NCBI GenBank assembly: GCA_900540345.1
Contig: UQFK01000002.1
Coordinates: 310,001-374,000, forward strand
From: an uncultured Eggerthella sp.
GTDB taxonomy: Bacteria; Actinomycetota; Coriobacteriia; Coriobacteriales; Eggerthellaceae
Direction: 5' to 3'
Length of the DNA stretch: 64,000 nt
A program made the position numbers and the translations under genes. This document shows, piece by piece, positions 9,042 through 17,416 of the stretch. Numbering within the stretch: the stretch's first letter is position 1; every line of letters begins with the position of its first letter. The notes under the pieces were generated by a model. The model was not told the origin of the DNA and did no database searches. It worked only from the letters and a program-made list of their open reading frames with translations.

Positions 9042-10181
9042 TTACTTCAGGTCGATGCCTAACTCTTCTTTCACGAGATCAAAAGCAGCGTCGATAGCCT
9101 TATCCATGTCGTAATACTTGTATCCACCGAGGCGTCCCGCGAAAACCACGTTACCTTCATCTTCAGCAAGCGCGCGATACTGTTCGTAGAGCGCCGTGTT
9201 GCGCTCGTCGTTGATTGGGTAGTAAGGCTCATCACCGGGTTCCCATGATGCAGGATATTCACGAGTGATGACCGAGGTCGGCTGATCTCCGAATTCGAAA
9301 TGCTTGTGCTCGATGATGCGCGTATACGGGATCTCTCGTTCGGTGTAATTCACGACCGCATTACCCTGCCAATTCGCCGAGTCGACCGACTCTGTCTCGA
9401 AGCGCAAAGAACGATACTCAAGATTACCTAAACGATAATCGAAATACTCATCGATCGGACCACAGTAGATGATGCGATCTGCGATGTTCGGATTCGCTTC
9501 GATGAACTTGCGGTATTGCGTATTGAGTAGTATCTCGGTATCACCAAACATCTTTTCGATCATGGCAGTATAGCCACCCATCGGAATGCCCTGATAGCGA
9601 TCATTGAAGTAGTTATTGTCGTAGGTGAAACGAACGGGAAGGCGCGTGATGATGGAGGCAGGCAAGTCCTTACAATCGCGGCCCCACTGCTTTTCGGTAT
9701 AGCCTTTCACGAGCTTCTCGAAGATATCGCGACCCACAAGCGAAAGCGCCTGCTCTTCAAGGTTTTGTGGATCCGTGATGCCTTCTGCTGCCTTTTGCTG
9801 CTCGATCTTATCGCGCGCTTCATCAGGAGTACGAATGCCCCACATCTTCGAGAAGGTGTTCATATTGAACGGCATATTATAAAGTTCGTCCTTATAAACC
9901 GCGATCGGCGAATTCACATAATGGTTGAACTCTGCAAACTGGTTGACGTAGTTCCAAACAGGCTTGAGCGAGGTATGGAAGATATGTGCACCGTACTTAT
10001 GGACGTTGATGCCATCGACCTCTTCCGTATAGATATTGCCTGCAATATGATCGCGCTTGTCGATGACCAAGCATGACTTTCCTGCCTTCTGGGCTTCGTG
10101 CGCAAATACTGCACTCGAAAGACCTGCACCAACGATGAGGTAATCATAATGCGTGCGTGATGGCGATTCGACAACGGTCAT
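9042..10181 (-). CDS. glf: UDP-galactopyranose mutase
   Basis: A 379-residue FAD enzyme that interconverts UDP-galactopyranose and UDP-galactofuranose, feeding cell-wall galactofuran or other surface glycans. The N-terminal dinucleotide fold reads YLIVGAGLSSAVFAHEA, then CLVIDKRDHIAGN and the active-site region HKYGAHIFHTS. Further on are YTEKQWGRD, PIDEYFDYRLGNLEYRSLRF and the C-terminal FAD-binding VFAGRLGGYKYYDMDKAID. I chose ATG 10181 because AAGGA is placed upstream and the Rossmann strand starts ~12 residues later; the frame runs open to 10241. It converges with ybaK and diverges from the moaE-like gene. Confidence 0.95.
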   Translation of the reverse strand: MTVVESPSRTHYDYLIVGAGLSSAVFAHEAQKAGKSCLVIDKRDHIAGNIYTEEVDGINVHKYGAHIFHTSLKPVWNYVNQFAEFNHYVNSPIAVYKDELYNMPFNMNTFSKMWGIRTPDEARDKIEQQKAAEGITDPQNLEEQALSLVGRDIFEKLVKGYTEKQWGRDCKDLPASIITRLPVRFTYDNNYFNDRYQGIPMGGYTAMIEKMFGDTEILLNTQYRKFIEANPNIADRIIYCGPIDEYFDYRLGNLEYRSLRFETESVDSANWQGNAVVNYTEREIPYTRIIEHKHFEFGDQPTSVITREYPASWEPGDEPYYPINDERNTALYEQYRALAEDEGNVVFAGRLGGYKYYDMDKAIDAAFDLVKEELGIDLK

Positions 10182-10422
10182 GGAAGCGATCCTTTCTTCG
10201 CAAGGTAGCTCATACCAAACGAGCCTCTCTTCTTCCATCATAAGCCATCACCACTCGTTTGCAGGCTTCGTTGGGGCTCCATGGTGTGTTTTCCTTCTGC
10301 TCGGTCACATTCACGCACATACGCACCGAACAGAGCTCGATGCGGTAGTATTACTATGCAGAAAAGCGCAGCAACGCAAAAGGCGTTTCTACCACGATTG
10401 CGAACACGACCTGGAGGGCTCC

Positions 10423-10842
10423 ATGGCGAAACCAGAACCAGACATGACAGCTTGGCTTGCAGAAGCAAAGCAGGGTGAAAACGCCGAGATGATCGGTATG
10501 TATCTCACTCACAATGGTGTCGTACGTGCAACCCCGCGCCATACCGTACGCGCTGAGACGAACGTCCCTGAAGGCGCCCTTGGCAAGAGCGAGCGTGTTA
10601 CCGCAGTCGACTTCTCTTACGACAAAAAGGGACTCGAACGTGCGATCGAAGAGACGCTTACCTGGGAAGGCGTCTATTATGTACGTGCGTGGCTCAATGA
10701 AGGGGTTGTCAGCGTAGGTGGATCACTTATGTACGTGATGATCGGTGCTGATATTCGTCCGCATGCCATCAGCGCGCTCGAACGGCTGGTTGGCCACATC
10801 AAATCGAACCTTGTACAAGAAAAGGAGCTTTTCGCGATCTAG
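10423..10842 (+). CDS. moaE: MoaE-like molybdopterin synthase catalytic subunit (short divergent form)
   Basis: 139 residues. The ATG at 10423 has GGAGGG a few bases upstream; the frame is open further back but that part is not protein-like. MIGMYLTHNGVVRATPRH near residues 23-40 and VSVGGSLMYVMIGADIRPHAISALERLVGHIK near the C-terminus fit the short MoaE-related proteins of strict anaerobes rather than the E. coli form (150 residues). MoaE transfers sulfur from MoaD-thiocarboxylate to precursor Z. Its place immediately before mobB-mobA supports a molybdopterin role. No moaD is seen in the window, so the sulfur donor must be elsewhere. The family call rests on context as much as on sequence. 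Confidence 0.72.
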   Translation: MAKPEPDMTAWLAEAKQGENAEMIGMYLTHNGVVRATPRHTVRAETNVPEGALGKSERVTAVDFSYDKKGLERAIEETLTWEGVYYVRAWLNEGVVSVGGSLMYVMIGADIRPHAISALERLVGHIKSNLVQEKELFAI

Positions 10843-10898
10843 CGATGCTTCTTGTCGTATCGAGCCACTTGGCTCACCAGAGCTGAAAGAAAGACCTC

Positions 10899-12191
10899 AT
10901 GAGAAACTCTCGCCTCGACAATGTCATATCCTTCATCGGACGTAAGAATTCTGGGAAGACCACCTTGATCGAGCAGGTGATCGCTGAGTTGACGCATCGC
11001 GGCGTAGTAGTCTCATCGCTCAAGCATCACAGTCATAACGATTTTGCTATCGACATCGCTGGCAAGGATTCATTTCGCCACCATGAAGCAGGAACCTTGG
11101 CTACGGCAATTGCAAGCGAGACGCGTTTTGCCGTGATCGAAGACCTTAAGAGCACGAACGCGGCGGAGGAAGAGATCGATCTGACCGATGTCGATGCACT
11201 CTTGCGTGACCCTCGCGAACAACAGGGCGATGCTCATGAACAGTGTGTGCGTGCCATCGGCATGCTACCCGCGTCGAACATCGTTGTAATAGAGGGCTTC
11301 AAGCAAGCAGGGCTTGCCACTATTGAACTTTTTCGCAGCGATAATCCGCGTGATGTGCAAGCTGCTCCGCAGTTCATCGATCGCCTGAATGCACATGTCA
11401 TGAACGGAGGGATTGCCACGAACGAAGGTACGCCGCTTCCCTCAGCAGTTGTGACCGATATGACCGAGATCGCAGCTGCAGCACTTACTGCCGATGTACC
11501 CTGTTTCGGCTTCTATGATGTTGCGCAGATCGCAACCTGGCTCGCTGACACTTTCGCCAAACCTCTTCTTTCGGTGGTCATCCAATGTGGCGGAGAATCA
11601 AAGCGCATGAAAGAATCGAAAGCGCTCGTAAACTTCCATGGGCGTCCACTCATCGAGCATCTGGTAGCGCGCCTGGCACCACTGGCTGCCGATCTGGTCA
11701 TAACGACCAACGAACCTGATAAGTTCAGATACCTTCAAGTCCGCTATCCTGGTCTGCGTCTTGTTGGCGATAAATATAAGAAGCGCGGGTCGCTGCCAGG
11801 CTTCATCACCGCGCTAGAAGCAGCCCGTTATTCGACTGTTGCCGTAGTAGCGTGCGATCTGGTCAATCTTTCCACTGATCTGCTCGAATACGAGGCTGAT
11901 CTGCTCGAATCATCGCAACAAGCCGATCTCTTCATCCCCTATGATGCGGTCGTTCCGATGGGAGCACTCGGTTATGAGCCTTTCTGCGGTGTCTACCATA
12001 AAGAGCGCTGCCTTGAAGCCGCCCTTGCAAGCTGGGATAGGAAAAAAGTGCGTGTCAAGCACATGCTCGAGAGTTTGAACATCCGTATCGTCGATGCCGA
12101 TGATGCAACCTTGTGCCCTCCCGGCTGCTTCTTGAACGTGAACACGCCCGATGAGCTCATGGCGGCACAAGGGCTCAATACTTCCTTGTAA
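10899..12191 (+). CDS. MobB-MobA fusion: molybdopterin-guanine dinucleotide synthesis
   Basis: 430 residues with two domains. Residues ~1-210 are MobB, a P-loop GTPase-like protein: ISFIGRKNSGKTTLIEQVI (Walker A), SSLKHHSHNDFAIDIAGKDS and FRHHEAGT. Residues ~220-430 are MobA, the guanylyltransferase that joins GMP to molybdopterin: LSVVIQCGGESKRMKESKAL (a variant of the LAGGxSxRMGxxK nucleotide-binding loop), VGDKYKKRGSLPGFITALE, VVACDLVNL (the metal-binding D of the usual CDxP) and FLNVNTPDEL. The product, bis-MGD, is the cofactor needed by the DmsA-type enzyme encoded 3-5 kb downstream. The loop change GG-x-S-x-R-M to CGGESKRM keeps the key Gly, Ser, Arg and Lys. Confidence 0.9.
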   Translation: MRNSRLDNVISFIGRKNSGKTTLIEQVIAELTHRGVVVSSLKHHSHNDFAIDIAGKDSFRHHEAGTLATAIASETRFAVIEDLKSTNAAEEEIDLTDVDALLRDPREQQGDAHEQCVRAIGMLPASNIVVIEGFKQAGLATIELFRSDNPRDVQAAPQFIDRLNAHVMNGGIATNEGTPLPSAVVTDMTEIAAAALTADVPCFGFYDVAQIATWLADTFAKPLLSVVIQCGGESKRMKESKALVNFHGRPLIEHLVARLAPLAADLVITTNEPDKFRYLQVRYPGLRLVGDKYKKRGSLPGFITALEAARYSTVAVVACDLVNLSTDLLEYEADLLESSQQADLFIPYDAVVPMGALGYEPFCGVYHKERCLEAALASWDRKKVRVKHMLESLNIRIVDADDATLCPPGCFLNVNTPDELMAAQGLNTSL

Positions 12192-12251
12192 TCTACCCTC
12201 TAGCGCAGCACTTGGATCGCTCGCAGCAGATATGAGAGTCTCGCTGGTCGA

Positions 12252-12905
12252 TCAACGATAATAGCGCGGATACTCGACCTTCAGACCAAAGGCATGCTGC
12301 ATGCCCTCAAGGCTTGCACGTGTGAGCGCAGCAAGTCCTTCATAGAAAGGGTGCTCTGCAACAGCTTCGAGCTGAGAAAGAAAATGGGACGACCACGTAA
12401 GCACGTGCTCGCTTAAGAACTGCTCTATGAGTTCAGGGTGTTCTTGGGAAAGCCACGCGAGCAACTCGAGCATGAGACCTATATGATCTTCAGGCTCATC
12501 GCTTTGCCCCTTAGTGATTGCGATACCACTCTTGCGCATCCAATCGCGCAACTCCATAGTTGAAGCTCCAAATACCACCATGTCCTTATCGGTATAAACT
12601 GACCCCCAAGGAGGTGCTGGTTTGGCGGCGGGACCAACGAATAAACGGCGATACTCCCAGACCAGCTCTTCGGCATCGAAGCCTGCATCAAGTCCTGTGC
12701 GCATCTTCTCAAGCGCCTCATAGACCTGCTCACTATCGGCAAAAGGCCACTCTTTTGCAGCAGCTTCGATATCGAGCGCGCAAAACGCTTCGAGACCGGG
12801 GGCGATGCGATCGCTATCGTGGGACGGGTCGCACAAGAAGAACGGACCGAGCGTAGAGCCGATCAACGCTACCCCAGCACGTGTCTGTTCATCCAATTCG
12901 TTCAT
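12252..12905 (-). CDS. torD: TorD/DmsD-family chaperone for molybdoenzyme maturation
   Basis: A 217-residue all-helical cytoplasmic chaperone of the TorD/NarJ/DmsD group. The family core is visible as VWEYRRLFVGPAAKPAPPWGSVY, followed by EDHIGLMLELLAWL. Such proteins bind the Tat signal of the catalytic subunit and hold the apoenzyme until bis-MGD is inserted; here the client is most likely the DmsA-type protein upstream on the same strand. GGAGGGACT before ATG 12905 fixes the start, eight codons inside the open frame. A strong terminator-like hairpin separates it from dmsC, so it may be expressed partly from readthrough or its own promoter. Confidence 0.88.
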   Translation of the reverse strand: MNELDEQTRAGVALIGSTLGPFFLCDPSHDSDRIAPGLEAFCALDIEAAAKEWPFADSEQVYEALEKMRTGLDAGFDAEELVWEYRRLFVGPAAKPAPPWGSVYTDKDMVVFGASTMELRDWMRKSGIAITKGQSDEPEDHIGLMLELLAWLSQEHPELIEQFLSEHVLTWSSHFLSQLEAVAEHPFYEGLAALTRASLEGMQHAFGLKVEYPRYYR

Positions 12906-12955
12906 AGTCCCTCCGAAGATCATCGCCATGTCTGATCATTTTGCCCCATAAAAGC

Positions 12956-12986
12956 AAAGGGCTCAACCGTTTCCGATCGAGCCCTT
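12956..12986 (-). terminator. Rho-independent terminator between dmsC and torD
   Basis: On the minus strand the stem GGGCTC/GAGCCC, extended by AA/TT pairs, is followed by TTTGCTTTTATG. It lies 19 bp after the dmsC stop and 50 bp before torD. It should stop most dmsABC transcripts, leaving torD at lower expression. Confidence 0.75.
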
Positions 12987-13004
12987 CATGCTAAACATGC
13001 TCAC

Positions 13005-13865
13005 TTACAGACCGACACCGATCTGAAGCGCATAGAAACACATACGCGCGAGGAAGATCGCAACGAACGCGAGTATAACCCCCGCAACCACGAAGACCAT
13101 GAGCGGTGAGATCTTGATAGCTGCAAAGCCCAGGCCATAGGCAAGCAAGCTGAAGATGATGAACAAGACGAATGCCCAAACCATGCTCCCAGCCAAATTG
13201 CCGACTTGCAGCACCGAATCAGGAGCGCTTGAACCAATGATCCACAGCGCGATGACGCTCACGAACGAGAGCACTGCACCGATTGTGAATGCGACGAACA
13301 CCGCTGTGCCCGCCTTGCCCTTTACTGAAGCATCGCCTGCACCAGCCAACGTCGTGACCAACAGTCCTAATAACGTGCCACCAAAAAGCGCAAAGCCGAT
13401 GATGGAAAGTGGCGTCCAGAACGTATTCCAGGTCGGAATAGTAGGAATGGCGTATGCGAGACCGATGAACAATGCGGAGATAAGGCCCAGAATACCTGTA
13501 ACCATGGCAAACGCCTTACGCGCAGAACCATTCTTCAGGCCCCCTGCCATCGCGACGATCCAATAGACCACCGCCACAACCATAAAGACCCCGAATGCGG
13601 TGATCTCATTTGCCAATGGCGTCGAGCCAAGCGTGTTCGCAACACTGAGCATATTGCCTGGGTTCGCAAGATGGAACACCGAACAGATGAGCCCGATGAA
13701 CGCAACCAGAATGGGAAGGATGGTCAAACGATCGATCTTCTTGATCTGGTCTTTGGTAAATTCGCCGAAGCAGAGCGAGAGAGCGATCATGAAGAACGCA
13801 CCCGCACCCAAAGGAGCCAAGGACGAAAAGAGAGTAAGTGGCAATTCATGCATTGCTAGTTCCAT
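13005..13865 (-). CDS. dmsC: DmsC-like membrane anchor subunit of a DMSO-reductase-type complex
   Basis: 286 residues with about eight hydrophobic spans, the size of E. coli DmsC (287). It starts MHELPLTLFSSLAPLGAGAF, the characteristic DmsC opening after four residues of leader, and continues with the family-typical KIDRLTILPILVAFIGLICS and HLANPGNML. DmsC anchors the catalytic and iron-sulfur subunits and oxidises menaquinol. AGGAGG stands 11 bases before ATG 13865. The gene follows dmsB by 6 bp. The final acceptor (DMSO, TMAO or another S/N-oxide) cannot be read from the anchor. Confidence 0.88.
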   Translation of the reverse strand: MELAMHELPLTLFSSLAPLGAGAFFMIALSLCFGEFTKDQIKKIDRLTILPILVAFIGLICSVFHLANPGNMLSVANTLGSTPLANEITAFGVFMVVAVVYWIVAMAGGLKNGSARKAFAMVTGILGLISALFIGLAYAIPTIPTWNTFWTPLSIIGFALFGGTLLGLLVTTLAGAGDASVKGKAGTAVFVAFTIGAVLSFVSVIALWIIGSSAPDSVLQVGNLAGSMVWAFVLFIIFSLLAYGLGFAAIKISPLMVFVVAGVILAFVAIFLARMCFYALQIGVGL

Positions 13866-13871
13866 GACTTA

Positions 13872-14492
13872 CTACACCTCCTTAGGATTTGCGACGCGAG
13901 TTTGCGCGGACGCAGGATCGAGCGCTGCTGGCGAAGGCTTGATCGTAATGTTCGGATTCGTGTAGGTCGGCGCAGGCATCGGATGGATCTGAGCGTCGTC
14001 GCCATACTTCTTGCGCAGATCATCGATCGGGCCGAAATCGAGCGCACGGAGTGGACAGGACATCACGCAAACTGGTTGCAGACCCTGATCGAGACGTTCT
14101 TCGCAACCGTTGCACTTGACCGAGTGACCGAGCTCGTGACTGACCTTAGGCGCATTGTAGGGGCAAGCCATAACACAGTACCCACAGCCAATACACTTCG
14201 CATCGTCAACGAGCACCAAACCACGCTTGTCTTCCTTATGCATCGCAGTCGTAGGGCATACGCTCACGCACGCAGGATCATCGCAATGGTTGCAAGCTAT
14301 CGAGAGATGATAGAACAGGCAATCAGTCGTATATGAACCATCCGCATCCTGTTGCCAGGTACCACCTTCAAGATCGTAAACCTTGCGATAGGCGATATCG
14401 AGCGCGGTGTCCTTGTAATCTTTGCACGCCATCACGCATGTCTTGCATCCCGTACAACGGGAGTTGTCGTAATAAAAACCGTACTGAATCAT
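13872..14492 (-). CDS. dmsB: DmsB-like iron-sulfur electron-transfer subunit
   Basis: 206 residues, matching E. coli DmsB (205). Four cysteine groups are present for four [4Fe-4S] clusters: C13xxC16xxC19xxxC23 at the N-terminus, CNHCDDPACVSVCP, CIGCGYCVMACPYNAP, and KCNGCEERLDQG ending in CVMSCP. It carries electrons from the membrane anchor to the molybdenum site. All cluster cysteines that I can align are kept. It sits between dmsA (11 bp upstream) and dmsC (6 bp downstream), so the three are one operon. Confidence 0.94.
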   Translation of the reverse strand: MIQYGFYYDNSRCTGCKTCVMACKDYKDTALDIAYRKVYDLEGGTWQQDADGSYTTDCLFYHLSIACNHCDDPACVSVCPTTAMHKEDKRGLVLVDDAKCIGCGYCVMACPYNAPKVSHELGHSVKCNGCEERLDQGLQPVCVMSCPLRALDFGPIDDLRKKYGDDAQIHPMPAPTYTNPNITIKPSPAALDPASAQTRVANPKEV

Positions 14493-14503
14493 GATGCACC
14501 TCC

Positions 14504-17002
14504 CTAAGCCTTAGTAACTTCAGCGATGATGGAATTGGAAGGGCCATTACCATGAGCAAGTGGCGAGGGCACATAGGTGGTAAGCGTGTTGATGCAGCCA
14601 CCCTTGTCGAGCTTATTGCCCGTCATATCAGCATCGTGCCAGAAGCCTTGCGGCATTGCCACGACAGATGGAACGATCCTGCTCGTAACATGTGCCTCAA
14701 TCTCAACTTCACCTGCAGGGCTCTTGACGCGAACCTTGTCCCCATCGTTGATGCCGCGTGGTTGCGCATCGATCGGATTGATCCATAGACGATGACGGTT
14801 GTAGTCTTTGAGCACTTCAAGTGAACCAAAAGATGAATGAGTGCGTGCTTTATCGTGCCAACCTGACATGTAAAGCGGATATTCGTCGGTCACCGAACCA
14901 TAACCTTCCACACCTGGGTCGAAGATCGGAATAGGTGAGATGACCTGACCTTCCGTAAGCTGGCCTGCCAATCTGCGATCTTCGGCGATCTTGTCAAGCA
15001 CCTCGGAGTAGATCTCGATCTTGCCTGAAGGTGTGTTCCATGGATGACCGACCGGATCGGCTACATTCGCCTCGAAAGCGATCGCTGTCGGCAGCTTGCG
15101 CTTATAGACGCCCTGCTCGAGGATTCCTTCCCAGCTCGGAAGCTCAGGGTCGGCTGCGGCTCCCGCTTTGTAGAGCTCCTCAATCCATTCGTCTTGGGTC
15201 CTACCCAGCGTGAACTTATCGCGCACACCAAGCTTCTCAGCAATATCGGCATGCACATCATAGATCGGGCGACATTCAAAGGGCGGCTCTTGCGCCGGAC
15301 CACCAACGGTGACACCCCAGTAGTATTCGGAATAGCCATTGGTCGACATATTGAGCTGCTCAGCACGCATCGCATCAGGCAACAGAATATCAGCGTACTT
15401 CATTGAATCGGTCATGAAGGTATCGCAACCCACGATGAATTCGCACTTCGATTCATCAGAGAGCACTTCGTAGACCTTGTTGATGTCGCCATGCTGATTA
15501 GTGATGCAGTTTCCGGCATAATTCCAAAGCAGCTTGATGCCATTCTTCGGCGCTTCGATCTTCGCTGCAGCCTCTGCCATCTCGGGATTCTGCGCGCCCA
15601 TGAACAGCGCGATCTCATCAGTAGCGTCCAATTCCTTTTGGAAATCAGAGCCCTCATCGATGCACTTGAGCCACGAATAGCACGATATCTTGGCATTCAC
15701 CATGTTCATCGGGGCACCATTTGGATCATCGTCAGAAGCAGGCAAACTGCCTACAGGAGCTCCTGGAGGTTCTGCCTCACGCATGCCAGAATTCGTACCT
15801 GGTTTACCAAGGTTGCCCGTAAGAAGCGCGAGCATACAGACTGCACGCGTCGCTGACTCACCGTTAGAATGGCGCTGAAGACCCCAGCCTTGCACAACGA
15901 AGACCGCTTTGGCGTTGTGGATCTTCGCCGCTAGCTCACGGATCTTCTCCGCAGGAACAAGCGTTATCTCTGCAGCCCATTCGGGTGTCTTTTCGACCTT
16001 GTCATAGCCAAGACCCATGATGTAATCGTAGTAGGACTTATTCTGTCCCTTTGCCGATTCTGGCATGGTCTGTTCATCGTAGCCCTGGCAATACGTATGC
16101 AAGAAGTCCAGATCGACCCAGTCACGCGAAATGAGTTCGTGAGCGATACCAGCGACTAGTGCAGCATCCGTACCAGTACGGATCGGCAGCCATTCAGATG
16201 GATAACCCGCAGCCGTTTCGTTCAGACGATAGTCGATGTGGATGATCTCGGGACCTGCTTCGCGCACCGCGTTATAGTCCCACACCACATTCGCGCCACC
16301 CATGCGGTTGTCGGCCGGAGAGTTGCCAAACATCAAGACCAAATCTGCGTTTTGCGCCTGGTCAACCGAGGATGCTGAGATGTTCTCGTATGGCGAAGTG
16401 CCAACGCCGTACATGAAGGGCATGACATATTGATGCATGCCTGTCGAGTAGTCGCCGTACATGGGTAGATAGCCGCCAACACAATTGAGCAAACGCTCAA
16501 CACTGCGCCCTGTTGCAGAATACATACCCGTTGCGTAATTGACATAGATAGAATCGTTTCCGTAAGTATCGATGGTATAGCGGATCTTATCTGCGATAGT
16601 CTGGATCGCTTCGTCCCAGCTGATCCGCTCGAACTTCCCCTCGCCACGCTTTCCTACACGTTTCATCGGATACTGGAGGCGATCTGGATTGTTGACCCAC
16701 TGACGCATGACGCGACCACGCAAGCATGCACGAGCCTGAAAATCATTCTCGCCCAGATCATCTGTGGTCATGTATTGGATCTTGCCATCTTTGGTATGCC
16801 AATGAAAAATACAGCGTCCGCCACAGTTGACGTTACACTGGCTCCAGACGAGCTTTTCAGGCTCATCAGCATACGCAGGTGTGGTATTGCCAAAAACAGC
16901 TTCCGATGCTGCCATGGTTCCGCCCGCAGCGGCCAATGCCCCCAAAGCTCCGGTGGCCTTCACGAACGTACGACGTGAAACAGCCGGTAGCATATCAGAC
17001 AT
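14504..17002 (-). CDS. dmsA: DmsA-like Tat-exported molybdopterin (bis-MGD) oxidoreductase, catalytic subunit
   Basis: 832 residues from ATG 17002, chosen for GGGGAG five bases upstream and because it places the Tat signal SRRTFVK at residues 9-15; the frame is open to 17110. A type II [4Fe-4S] motif follows: Cys56, Cys60, Cys64 and Cys93. Next come the DmsA-type stretches SIYVNYATGM and MYGDYSTGMH, where Ser186 fits the serine Mo ligand, then LMFGNSPADNRMGG and WLPIRTGTDAALVAGIAHEL. The C-terminal dinucleotide-binding domain ends around YVPSPLAHGNGPSNSIIAE. It would reduce an S- or N-oxide or similar acceptor outside the cytoplasmic membrane. The best match by eye is DmsA/YnfE, but Eggerthellaceae have many paralogues with unknown substrates. 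Confidence 0.9.
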   Translation of the reverse strand: MSDMLPAVSRRTFVKATGALGALAAAGGTMAASEAVFGNTTPAYADEPEKLVWSQCNVNCGGRCIFHWHTKDGKIQYMTTDDLGENDFQARACLRGRVMRQWVNNPDRLQYPMKRVGKRGEGKFERISWDEAIQTIADKIRYTIDTYGNDSIYVNYATGMYSATGRSVERLLNCVGGYLPMYGDYSTGMHQYVMPFMYGVGTSPYENISASSVDQAQNADLVLMFGNSPADNRMGGANVVWDYNAVREAGPEIIHIDYRLNETAAGYPSEWLPIRTGTDAALVAGIAHELISRDWVDLDFLHTYCQGYDEQTMPESAKGQNKSYYDYIMGLGYDKVEKTPEWAAEITLVPAEKIRELAAKIHNAKAVFVVQGWGLQRHSNGESATRAVCMLALLTGNLGKPGTNSGMREAEPPGAPVGSLPASDDDPNGAPMNMVNAKISCYSWLKCIDEGSDFQKELDATDEIALFMGAQNPEMAEAAAKIEAPKNGIKLLWNYAGNCITNQHGDINKVYEVLSDESKCEFIVGCDTFMTDSMKYADILLPDAMRAEQLNMSTNGYSEYYWGVTVGGPAQEPPFECRPIYDVHADIAEKLGVRDKFTLGRTQDEWIEELYKAGAAADPELPSWEGILEQGVYKRKLPTAIAFEANVADPVGHPWNTPSGKIEIYSEVLDKIAEDRRLAGQLTEGQVISPIPIFDPGVEGYGSVTDEYPLYMSGWHDKARTHSSFGSLEVLKDYNRHRLWINPIDAQPRGINDGDKVRVKSPAGEVEIEAHVTSRIVPSVVAMPQGFWHDADMTGNKLDKGGCINTLTTYVPSPLAHGNGPSNSIIAEVTKA

Positions 17003-17416
17003 AGCTCTCCCCTTTCTTCCCTTGCATACAACCGAGCACCCTATCCCCATCGGTGCATCGCTTGCCCTCTTCTCATTCAAGTTTGCTCGATATGCGCCAG
17101 CACGCATCATGAACAGAACATGCCCTGAAACGCAGATCGCTCAAACCTGAATTCTCTTCACGCCTCATACAAGGTCGTAACATGTTCATTTTACTGCCGT
17201 TGGCATACGCACTTTCAGCCCGCAAGGTAACTATTTACCCACATACGCCCATTTCATTATTCTATTTTGAGGATAACTCGATCGACCGAGCGCTTTTCGG
17301 CCTCAAGACGCTTAGACTACATAATCAGCGACAATGATATGAGAGAGCACTGGTGTTTCGCAAGATCTCGCTTCTCGAAGCTCTGGTGCTTTTCCCTCAC
17401 GAACTCTGGTGATGCC
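17003..17416. other. Divergent regulatory region between dmsA and the polyferredoxin gene
   Basis: About 410 bp with no convincing gene. It must hold the dmsA promoter and the divergent one. The only clear signal is the 18-bp dyad at 17258-17275, which resembles the tandem dyads before modA. I searched for an FNR-type site (TTGAT-N4-ATCAA) and saw none. The polyferredoxin frame is open back to a TTG at 17267, but this stretch does not look like protein. Confidence 0.6.
17258..17275. promoter_or_regulatory. Predicted ModE operator in the dmsA/polyferredoxin intergenic region
   Basis: TATTCTATTTTGAGGATA matches 14 of 18 positions of the perfect dyad before modA (19066-19083) and keeps its outline TATyCT-N6-AGrATA. 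It is 256 bp from dmsA and 142 bp from the polyferredoxin start. ModE binding is an inference. Confidence 0.45.

Noticed and set aside
10182..10422. Moco riboswitch before the moaE-like gene
   Set aside because: I looked for the conserved Moco aptamer stems and found none; only a short TAGTA-T-TACTA palindrome at 10346-10356 is present.
17003..17266. FNR-type anaerobic site before dmsA
   Set aside because: No TTGAT-N4-ATCAA or close match was found.
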